Notes under the pieces: model-generated
Databases searched by the model: none
Told to the model about the DNA's origin: nothing
The model's input: the letters and a program-made list of their open reading frames with translations, nothing else
Program-made: the position numbers and the translations under genes
Shown here: positions 1-5,607 of the stretch, in pieces
Layout: each line of letters opens with the position of its first letter
Position numbering within the stretch: position 1 is the first letter of the stretch
From: an uncultured Bacteroidales bacterium
GTDB lineage: Bacteria > Bacteroidota > Bacteroidia > Bacteroidales > Bacteroidaceae
Length of the DNA stretch: 5,607 nucleotides
Reading direction: 5' to 3'
Assembly (NCBI GenBank): GCA_947367415.1
Contig: CANBEE010000186.1
Location: forward strand, 1 to 5,607

Positions 1-610
1 CTCAAACTTGGCACGTGATATTGATATGATTAACCGTAGTGAAGCCGATTGGCTGCACTTGGATGTGATGGATGGTGTGTTTGTACCTAATATATCATTC
101 GGCTTTCCTGTATTGGAGCATGTGGCGCGCCTGTGTAAGAAACCTCTTGATGTGCATCTGATGATAGTGCAGCCCGAGAAGTTTATCCGTGAAGTGAAGG
201 CGCTGGGAGCCATGATGATGAATGTGCATTACGAGGCTTGCACGCATCTGAATCGTGTGATTTATGAGATTCATGAGGCTGGGATGAAGGCTGGTGTGAC
301 ACTTAATCCCTCTACTCCGGTGAGCCTGCTGGTGGATGTGATACGCGATGTGGATATGGTGTTGCTGATGACGGTGAACCCAGGATTTGGCGGACAAAAA
401 TTCATAGAGCATTCAATAGACAAGGTGCGCGAGCTGCGCCGACTGATTGATGAGACTGGCTCGCACGCTCTGATTGAGGTCGATGGTGGAGTGAATATGG
501 AGACTGGCCGCAGATTGGTGGATGCTGGAGCTGATGTACTGGTGGCAGGTAGCACAGTGTTCAATGCTGCCGACCAAGTGGCTATGATACATCAGTTGAA
601 GAGCCTATAG
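1..610 (+). CDS. rpe: Ribulose-phosphate 3-epimerase, 5'-truncated by window edge
   Basis: Cytosolic enzyme that interconverts D-ribulose 5-phosphate and D-xylulose 5-phosphate in the pentose phosphate pathway. The reading frame is open from base 2, giving 202 visible residues before the TAG at 608-610. The family is usually about 215-220 residues, so only about 14 N-terminal residues lie outside the window. The TTG at 8 is an internal Leu codon, not the start, because the conserved N-terminal strand continues upstream of it. Visible TIM-barrel signatures are LHLDVMDGVFVPN (metal-binding His and Asp, beta-2 region), DVHLMI (His), VNPGFGGQKF (phosphate-binding loop) and EVDGGVN (catalytic Asp), followed by the C-terminal phosphate-binding VAGSTVF. 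No key residue is missing in the visible part. The next gene begins 30 bases downstream in the same frame and direction, so co-transcription is likely. Confidence 0.96.
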   Translation, partial: SNLARDIDMINRSEADWLHLDVMDGVFVPNISFGFPVLEHVARLCKKPLDVHLMIVQPEKFIREVKALGAMMMNVHYEACTHLNRVIYEIHEAGMKAGVTLNPSTPVSLLVDVIRDVDMVLLMTVNPGFGGQKFIEHSIDKVRELRRLIDETGSHALIEVDGGVNMETGRRLVDAGADVLVAGSTVFNAADQVAMIHQLKSL

Positions 611-640
611 CCTGTCCTCTTCTTTTTCTTAGTAATAGCC

Positions 641-2239
641 GTGGCAATAAGCGATTCTGTACAACGATATCCTTTGCTGCGGCTTCTTGTTCCTTATATA
701 TGCGGCATACTGGTTGGTGATGCCCTATATGCTCATGTAGCCAACCTTTTTGAAATAGCAGCTGTGGCCTGCTTGGCCGCTTTGCTGTGTATGCTGTGCT
801 TGCTGGCTTCGCGTCGTGGTGCTTGGCGGGCTGTTTATGGGGGCGTGGTCACGGGAATGTTTCTGTCGTTAGGGGCGGTTACCTATTCACTTTCGCGCGA
901 CAATATCACTTATACATGGCCTGTTGGCGAGTGTGTATATGAGGCGCGTGTGGTAGATTCTCCCAAGCGAAGAGCGCGGAGCACGCAATGCCTGGTGGAG
1001 GTGAATGCCGTGGCCGATTCTGCAGGGTGGCATGCTGTTCGGCGCAAAGCATTTGTCTATATGGAACCCGTATCTGAGGCCGAATCCTTGCTCCCTGGCG
1101 ATGTGCTGTGCTTTAGCGGTAGGATGCGGCCTCCACGCAATTTCTCTGACGACTTGGAGTTTGACTATGCACGCTATTTGACGATGCAGGGGGCTTCGGG
1201 TACGGTGTACTTGCCTAAGGAGAAATGGGCGAGGGTAGAGGGCGACGAGCTTACTCTGCGTGAACGCCTGCTGCGCCTGCGGCATCGCTTGCGCACTGAG
1301 TATATGGCCCCGACCTTCAGTGATGATGCATTAGGTGTGTTGCTGGCATTGACCTTGGGCGATAAGCATCTGCTCAGTGAAGACACGAGGGAGGCTTATA
1401 CCGATGCCGGTGCTGCTCATGTGTTGGCGTTGTCGGGCTTGCATGTCAGCATCATCTATGGTATGCTTGCGTTTGTATTCTTGGGTAGAGGTAAGCGCTG
1501 GCGCAGGGTGCGCTGGCTCTTTGAGCTCCTCGTTTTGGGAGTCTTGTGGCTGTTTGCGCTGATGGTGGGTATGTCGGCCTCTGTGGTGCGTGCTGTGTTC
1601 ATGTGTACGCTCAGTAGAGTAGCCCGCTGGATAAGCAAGGAGAGTTCGCCTATCAGCGTGTTGTCACTTGCTGCTATGGTGATGCTGCTCGTGCGCCCCC
1701 TCTACATCTTCGACGTGGGCTTCCAACTTTCGTTTATGGCTATGGCTGCTATTCTTTGGCTTGAGCCACATTTGGAGGCGCTCTTTCAGCGCTGTGCTGT
1801 CCATCCGTTGCTGGCTTATCCCATAAGCATTGTATGCATGTCGATAGCGGCGCAGCTTGGTACCTTTCCCTTGGCGCTTTATCATTTTGGCACGTTCCCC
1901 ACATATTTCCTTCTGACCAATCTATTTGTCATTGTCTGTGTAAACGGTGTCGTGTGGCTCACTGTTGTTTGGTGGGGATTGGTGCTGACAGGCATTCCAT
2001 GGGCCAATGGCTTAGGTGCTCTGCTGCAGATACTCACTCAGTGGATGAATGGTATCTTGGCGAGTATAGCCCAATGGCCTCATGCTGTAGTGCATGTGGC
2101 GCATTATAATGCCTGCAGTGTGCTGTTTACCTATATGCTGATTCTGTTTCTCGCCCTGTTCTTTATCAAGAAGTGGTCGCGTGGCTTCGTCTTGGCATTG
2201 GCCTCCTTACTGGGCTTGCAGGTGTCTCTTCTGTTTTGA
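641..2239 (+). CDS. comEC: ComEC/Rec2-family competence membrane protein, short form without C-terminal hydrolase domain
   Basis: Predicted inner-membrane channel of the ComEC/Rec2 family, which passes single-stranded DNA into the cytoplasm during natural transformation. The protein is 532 residues. Hydrophobic segments lie near residues 11-28, 34-56 and 64-82. A soluble stretch at about 95-220 fits the N-terminal DUF4131/OB-fold region. The polytopic Competence domain follows, with signatures ALTLGDKHLL (236-245), GAAHVLALSGLHVSIIYG (257-274), SASVVRAVFM (312-321) and FDVGFQLSFMAMAAI (357-371). The protein ends right after hydrophobic segments at about 491-509 and 513-531, so the metallo-beta-lactamase-like domain of classical ComEC (usually 700-800 residues) is absent. 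GTG at 641 is chosen because it is the only start-type codon between the rpe stop and the conserved first membrane segment; no Shine-Dalgarno is visible. It probably forms an operon with rpe. The family is certain; a role in DNA uptake in this organism is inferred. Confidence 0.9.
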   Translation: MAISDSVQRYPLLRLLVPYICGILVGDALYAHVANLFEIAAVACLAALLCMLCLLASRRGAWRAVYGGVVTGMFLSLGAVTYSLSRDNITYTWPVGECVYEARVVDSPKRRARSTQCLVEVNAVADSAGWHAVRRKAFVYMEPVSEAESLLPGDVLCFSGRMRPPRNFSDDLEFDYARYLTMQGASGTVYLPKEKWARVEGDELTLRERLLRLRHRLRTEYMAPTFSDDALGVLLALTLGDKHLLSEDTREAYTDAGAAHVLALSGLHVSIIYGMLAFVFLGRGKRWRRVRWLFELLVLGVLWLFALMVGMSASVVRAVFMCTLSRVARWISKESSPISVLSLAAMVMLLVRPLYIFDVGFQLSFMAMAAILWLEPHLEALFQRCAVHPLLAYPISIVCMSIAAQLGTFPLALYHFGTFPTYFLLTNLFVIVCVNGVVWLTVVWWGLVLTGIPWANGLGALLQILTQWMNGILASIAQWPHAVVHVAHYNACSVLFTYMLILFLALFFIKKWSRGFVLALASLLGLQVSLLF

Positions 2240-2258
2240 AACCTCTCTGCTCAGCCTT

Positions 2259-2292
2259 GAACAATTAAGAACGGATTCTTAGATCTTTGTTC
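2259..2292. terminator. Possible bidirectional terminator between convergent genes
   Basis: The 39-base gap between the two convergent stop codons (2240-2278) and the first bases of the - strand gene hold a nested inverted repeat. The outer arms are GAACAA (2259-2264) and TTGTTC (2287-2292). The inner arms are TAAGAA (2266-2271) and TTCTTA (2276-2281) around a CGGA loop. The inner right arm includes the glycosyltransferase stop codon at 2279-2281. The position suits termination of both transcripts. The stems are short and AT-rich, the internal loop is asymmetric (1 versus 5 bases) and no clear U-tract follows, so this is a weak call. Rho-dependent termination or plain read-through is equally possible. 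Confidence 0.3.
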
Positions 2293-3442
2293 TCAGATGC
2301 GCTTGCTTGGAAGATAGCAGCAGGCAGATGCGGAAGTAGAGCTCCCAGCAGGGCTGCAGTATCTCAAAGAGTGGGAACGACAACAGGTAGCGGCGTTCAC
2401 CAAGGTCGCGTGCGGTACGGTGATATACGTAGAGGCGGCAGCCTATGCTGATGAGCCAGAGGCCAGCTGTGGTGCCCAGCGTAATCCACCAATGCATTAG
2501 CAGGCTGACGATGATGCTTGCTGTAGCTCCTGCATATAGTAGCGTACGGTTCAGTGTGTCGGCTCCAAGGAGTTGGCGTTGCATGCCGCGCATCTTGCGG
2601 CCGATGAAGAGACGGCTCAGCTTGTCTCGCTTCCATGTATACCCATTGGCAGAGGTACAGCGTACTACAGACTGGGCGCTCACATCGGCAGTGATGCGCT
2701 GCGAGGGCACATGCTCGTTGATGAAGAGGTCGTCCTCGCCACGCTCAAGGTCGAGGTGACGGCTGTATCCCTTATTGGCAAAGAATATCTCCTTCCGATA
2801 GGCCATGTTGCGCCCCATGCCCATGTAGCCGCCTCCACGGAGGGTGAGGCCGAGCAGGCGCAGTTGCTGCTGCAGCGTGTCGAACATATAGCAGCGGTTT
2901 GCGAAGCCGCGGCGACGTTCGTAGTTGCAGTAGCCAAGTACCACATCTGTGGAGTCGGAGAAGTGGCGTGCGAGGCTGGCAAGCCATTGGCGGCTTGTGG
3001 GGTAGCAGTCGGGCTCGGTGAATACCACCCATTCCTTCTTGGCTGCTTTTATGCCGAGCATCAGGGCCAGCTTCTTGTGGCTGATGTAGCGGATGCTGTC
3101 AGAGGTGAAGGTGGTGTAGAGGTGAGGGTAGCGTTCGCCGAGGTGTTGCAGCAGCTCTTTGGTGTCGTCCTGCGAATTGTCGTCTACCACAATCACCTCA
3201 AAGTTGGGGTACTCCTGCTCCAGTATAAGTGGCAGATGCTTTGCCAATAGCTGCTCACAGTCGGCGGCTGCAATCACCACCGAGATACCAGGCTTCTGCT
3301 CTGCCAGGGGTAGCTTTCCCTTGTGCTCGTCAACAACGCGGCGATGCGGTGCGTTGTATATGACGAAGGTATAGAGTAGCTGTATAGCCATCAGTACTCC
3401 GATGGCTATGAGGATGATTGTTTCTGCTTGCGTTATCTCCAT
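2279..3442 (-). CDS. Membrane-anchored family 2 glycosyltransferase
   Basis: A 387-residue GT-A fold glycosyltransferase (GT2) of the integral-membrane kind common in Bacteroidetes. It would transfer a sugar from a nucleotide-sugar to an envelope glycan or lipid; donor and acceptor cannot be read from the sequence. An N-terminal membrane anchor spans about residues 8-29. The catalytic domain begins at PGISVVIAAAD (51-61), with VVDDNS (85-90) for nucleotide binding. The DxD position reads FTEPDCYP, so it is E143-P-D145. GMGRNMAYRK (208-217) precedes GEDDLF (235-240), the probable acceptor/catalytic acidic motif. A basic segment, WKRDKLSR, lies at 270-277. Hydrophobic segments at about 301-338 and 352-376 suggest C-terminal membrane spans. 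The frame stays open upstream into lysA, but the ATG at 3442 is chosen because it lies 8 bases past the lysA stop and directly before the anchor. Third gene of the lysC-lysA unit; whether that link is functional is unknown. Confidence 0.88.
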   Translation of the reverse strand: MEITQAETIILIAIGVLMAIQLLYTFVIYNAPHRRVVDEHKGKLPLAEQKPGISVVIAAADCEQLLAKHLPLILEQEYPNFEVIVVDDNSQDDTKELLQHLGERYPHLYTTFTSDSIRYISHKKLALMLGIKAAKKEWVVFTEPDCYPTSRQWLASLARHFSDSTDVVLGYCNYERRRGFANRCYMFDTLQQQLRLLGLTLRGGGYMGMGRNMAYRKEIFFANKGYSRHLDLERGEDDLFINEHVPSQRITADVSAQSVVRCTSANGYTWKRDKLSRLFIGRKMRGMQRQLLGADTLNRTLLYAGATASIIVSLLMHWWITLGTTAGLWLISIGCRLYVYHRTARDLGERRYLLSFPLFEILQPCWELYFRICLLLSSKQAHLRTKI

Positions 3443-3450
3443 ATCTGCGA

Positions 3451-4611
3451 TTATAGCTCTTCGCTCAGGTATCCCTTGGGTAGTTCGTGGCAGTTGTATT
3501 GCGATGCCATAATCTCGCCGTAGGCACCTGCTGAGCGGATGGCTATGAAGTCGCCTCGGTGGGTGGCATTGAGCTCGACTGACTTGCCAAACACATCGGA
3601 ACTCTCGCATACGGGTCCTACCACGTCGTAGGTCATCTCGGGCTCGTCCGATGAGATGTTCTCGATGCGGTGGTAGGCTTGGTACAGGGCGGGGCGGATG
3701 AGCTGTGTCATGCTGCCGTCGATGATGGCAAAGCGCTTGCAGGTGCCCTCCTTGATGTAGAGTACGCGTGAGATAAGGCTTCCGCACTGGGCTACGATGC
3801 TGCGGCCAAGCTCGAAGTGGAGTGTCTGCCCTGCCTTGAGCGGCAGGTGCTTGCGGAACACCTCGAAGTAGCTGTGGAAGTCGGGGATGTACTTGTGGTT
3901 GGGATGGCCGTAGTCGATGCCGAGACCTCCGCCGACGTTGATGCTGCGGATGGGGTAGCGGCGACGCTCGAAGAGTGTGGTGAGCTCATTGATGCGGTTG
4001 CATAGGGCCACAAAGTCAATCATGTCCATTATCTGCGAGCCGATGTGGAAGTGTATGCCCTCGAAGTCGATGTGGGGCAGGGCGATGGCCTGCTCGATGA
4101 CTCCCTCAATCTGCTCCAGGTTGATGCCGAACTTGTTCTCGGCCAGTCCGGTAGTGATGTTGCTGTGGGTGTGGGCTCCTACGTTGGGGTTAATGCGCAG
4201 GGCGATGCGTGCGGTCTTGCCTTTCAGTGCGGCCAGCTCATTGATGATGAGCAGCTCGGCCTCGGACTCCACATTGAAGCAGTGGATGTCGTAGTCGAGG
4301 GCGAGGTTGATTTCGCGGTCGCTCTTGCCTACACCGGCAAACACAACCTTGCTGGCAGGGAAGCCTGCCTCGATGGCTGCACGCACCTCGCCACCGCTCA
4401 CGCAGTCGGCTCCAAAGCCTGCAGCGCTGATGATGCGCAGTATCTTGGGGTTGGCATTGGCCTTGATGGCATAGTGCATCACATACTCGGGATTGCGGCG
4501 CAGCTCCTCACGGATGGTGTCGAGGGTCTCGCGCAACACGCGGGTGTCGTAGTAGTAGAAGGGCGTTTCGATGTTTTGGAAACGCTGTATGGGGAAGGTG
4601 CCTTTAATCAT
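3451..4611 (-). CDS. lysA: Diaminopimelate decarboxylase
   Basis: Cytosolic PLP enzyme that decarboxylates meso-diaminopimelate to L-lysine, the last step of the pathway. The protein is 386 residues, slightly short for the family (about 385-420) but complete. Visible features of the fold type III (alanine racemase-like) barrel are the PLP lysine K50 in HYAIKANANPK, GADCVSGGE (67-75), FHIGSQ (188-193) with its stacking His, and the glycine-rich phosphate loop GGGLG (227-231). ELGR (267-270) stands where many homologues have EPGR. In the C-terminal domain are the active-site Cys335 in GPVCESSDVFG and Tyr364 in SAGAYG. The frame is open for about 200 bases further upstream inside lysC. The ATG at 4611 is preferred because it follows the lysC stop by 8 bases, starts at the usual family N-terminus (MIKGTFP) and has a purine-rich AAAGAA directly before it. 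It is co-oriented with lysC, and Bacteroidetes commonly pair these two genes. Confidence 0.97.
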   Translation of the reverse strand: MIKGTFPIQRFQNIETPFYYYDTRVLRETLDTIREELRRNPEYVMHYAIKANANPKILRIISAAGFGADCVSGGEVRAAIEAGFPASKVVFAGVGKSDREINLALDYDIHCFNVESEAELLIINELAALKGKTARIALRINPNVGAHTHSNITTGLAENKFGINLEQIEGVIEQAIALPHIDFEGIHFHIGSQIMDMIDFVALCNRINELTTLFERRRYPIRSINVGGGLGIDYGHPNHKYIPDFHSYFEVFRKHLPLKAGQTLHFELGRSIVAQCGSLISRVLYIKEGTCKRFAIIDGSMTQLIRPALYQAYHRIENISSDEPEMTYDVVGPVCESSDVFGKSVELNATHRGDFIAIRSAGAYGEIMASQYNCHELPKGYLSEEL

Positions 4612-4619
4612 TTCTTTAA

Positions 4620-5607
4620 TTACTTGAACAAGTTGTCCTGCAGTGCTTGCAGCGCACGTTTCTTGTCGCTCTCCTTGATGAGGAAGGAGATGTTGTAGTT
4701 GCTGCCACCGAACGAGATCATACGCACGGGGATGTCGCGCATGGCGTCCATGGCACGTGCCTCGAAGCCGATGTTTTCCCAGTCCATGTCGCCCACCACG
4801 CAGATGATGCACATGCCCGGGTCGATGGTCACGGTGCCGTATTTCTTGAGGTCGTGTACAATCTCGTTAAGGTGCTTGGTGTTGTCGATACTCATGGATA
4901 CACCTACCTCTGAGGTACAAATCATGTCGATAGGGGTTTGGTAGCTCTCGAAGATTTCGAATACCTTGCGCAGGAAACCGTGGGCGAGGAGCATTCGGCT
5001 CGACTTTATCTTGATGGCGGTGATGTTTTCCTTGGCTGCAACGGCCTTGATGGAGCCTGGGTCGGCATCGTTGTTGATGGTGGTGCCAGGTGCCTGGGGC
5101 TCCATGGTGTTGAGCAGCTTAACGGGGATGTTGGCAAACTTGGCGGGCTGCACGCAAGTGGGGTGGAGGATCTTAGCTCCGAAGTAACCCAACTCGGCTG
5201 CCTCCTCAAAGTGGAGGTGGCGCACTGCAGTAGTGCCCTCTACGATACGAGGATCGTTGTTGTGCATACCATCGATATCCGTCCAGATTTGAATTTCATC
5301 GGCAGCCACAGCAGCACCAATCAAAGAAGCCGAATAGTCGCTACCTCCGCGTTGAAGATTATCAATGTCGCCATCAATATTACGACAAATAAAACCTTGT
5401 GTAATGTATATATCGGCATCGGCATTTACTGCCAGAAGATGAGATAGGTGTGAACTAATATAGTTATAATCGGGTTCTGCATCTTCGTTGATACGCATAT
5501 AATCAAGAGCTGGAAGTAGAACCGATTTTATTCCTTGTGATAGCAAGTATGCATGCATAATGTTGGTTGACATTAGTTCGCCTTGTGCAAGTATTTCTCG
5601 TTCGTAT
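4620..5607 (-). CDS. lysC: Aspartate kinase (monofunctional, lysine-type), 5'-truncated by window edge
   Basis: Phosphorylates L-aspartate to aspartyl-4-phosphate, the committed step towards lysine, diaminopimelate, threonine and methionine. The frame is open to the right edge: 328 residues are visible, starting YEREILAQGE. Bacteroidales homologues are about 440 residues, so roughly 110-115 N-terminal residues, including the KFGGTS motif, lie outside. The ATG at 5573 is internal, since the conserved LAQGEL motif continues upstream of it. Kinase-domain motifs in visible numbering are YITQGFICRN (67-76), LQRGGSDYSAS (84-94), WTDIDGMHNNDPR (108-120) and HFEEAAELGYFGAKILHP (132-149). Two regulatory ACT domains follow: ITAIKIKSSRM, then SEVGVSMSIDNT, and ending VRMISFGGSNYNISFLI. 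No homoserine dehydrogenase domain follows, so it is monofunctional. The ACT domains imply feedback inhibition, probably by lysine. The 5' leader is outside the window, so a riboswitch cannot be judged. Base composition changes sharply inside this gene near 5220-5290. Confidence 0.96.
   Translation of the reverse strand, partial: YEREILAQGELMSTNIMHAYLLSQGIKSVLLPALDYMRINEDAEPDYNYISSHLSHLLAVNADADIYITQGFICRNIDGDIDNLQRGGSDYSASLIGAAVAADEIQIWTDIDGMHNNDPRIVEGTTAVRHLHFEEAAELGYFGAKILHPTCVQPAKFANIPVKLLNTMEPQAPGTTINNDADPGSIKAVAAKENITAIKIKSSRMLLAHGFLRKVFEIFESYQTPIDMICTSEVGVSMSIDNTKHLNEIVHDLKKYGTVTIDPGMCIICVVGDMDWENIGFEARAMDAMRDIPVRMISFGGSNYNISFLIKESDKKRALQALQDNLFK

Noticed and set aside
8..610. rpe as a complete gene starting at TTG 8
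   Set aside because: The conserved epimerase N-terminal strand continues in frame to the left edge, and the family needs about 14 more residues, so the gene is cut by the window.
2573..3250. Long + strand open frame (225 codons) antisense to the glycosyltransferase
   Set aside because: The opposite strand encodes a clear GT2 enzyme with ordered motifs. The antisense translation resembles no family and is rich in A, V, E and G, typical of a shadow frame.
2279..3787. N-terminally extended glycosyltransferase (502 residues) starting inside lysA
   Set aside because: The extension is out-of-frame lysA sequence, rich in Arg, His and Pro. The ATG at 3442 places a membrane anchor at the N-terminus and leaves an 8-base gap to lysA.
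4045..4698. Long + strand open frame (217 codons) antisense to lysA
   Set aside because: It lies fully opposite a certain lysA gene and the end of lysC. Its translation is low-complexity (many V, G, D, A) with no recognisable domain, as expected from the complement of a C-ending codon-biased gene.
3451..4812. N-terminally extended LysA (453 residues) starting inside lysC
   Set aside because: The first 67 residues are out-of-frame lysC sequence without family similarity. The family N-terminus and an operon-style gap support the ATG at 4611.
4620..5573. lysC as a complete gene starting at ATG 5573
   Set aside because: The frame is open to the window edge and encodes the conserved aspartokinase segment LAQGEL upstream of this Met. 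The substrate-binding N-terminus would otherwise be missing.
1..5607. Mobile element, CRISPR array, toxin-antitoxin or defence system
   Set aside because: Nearly every base is assigned to five housekeeping or membrane-protein genes. I saw no transposase, integrase, spaced repeat array, tRNA or target-site duplication.

Overview
This window looks like ordinary chromosomal DNA from a member of the Bacteroidales, possibly near Prevotella. The evidence is the protein sequences themselves. The aspartokinase, diaminopimelate decarboxylase and ribulose-phosphate epimerase closely match the Bacteroides/Prevotella forms as I remember them. The ComEC-like protein sits directly after rpe, and obvious Shine-Dalgarno sequences are scarce. 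The genus assignment is inference; no rRNA or other marker gene is present.

Layout: five protein genes form two convergent transcription units. On the + strand are rpe (5' end cut by the window edge) and, 30 bases later, a ComEC/Rec2-type polytopic membrane protein, ending at 2239. On the - strand, reading from the right edge, are lysC (5' end cut off), lysA and a membrane-anchored family 2 glycosyltransferase, ending at 2279. Each junction in the - strand unit has exactly 8 bases between stop and start, which suggests one polycistronic mRNA. The two units meet tail to tail in a 39-base gap with a nested inverted repeat that may be a weak bidirectional terminator. There is no gene-free stretch longer than this.

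Function: lysC and lysA are the first and last enzymes of the diaminopimelate route to lysine, which also supplies the peptidoglycan cross-linking amino acid. The third gene of that unit is probably an envelope glycan glycosyltransferase with an unknown acceptor. Rpe works in the pentose phosphate pathway. The ComEC-like protein would be a DNA-uptake channel, but it lacks the C-terminal metallo-beta-lactamase-like domain of the classical protein.

I found no mobile element, CRISPR array, tRNA, rRNA, riboswitch or new defence system. The points worth checking are an abrupt composition change inside lysC near 5220-5290, the short ComEC, an E-P-D variant of the glycosyltransferase DxD motif, and a G-over-C skew that persists on the + strand through genes of both orientations.
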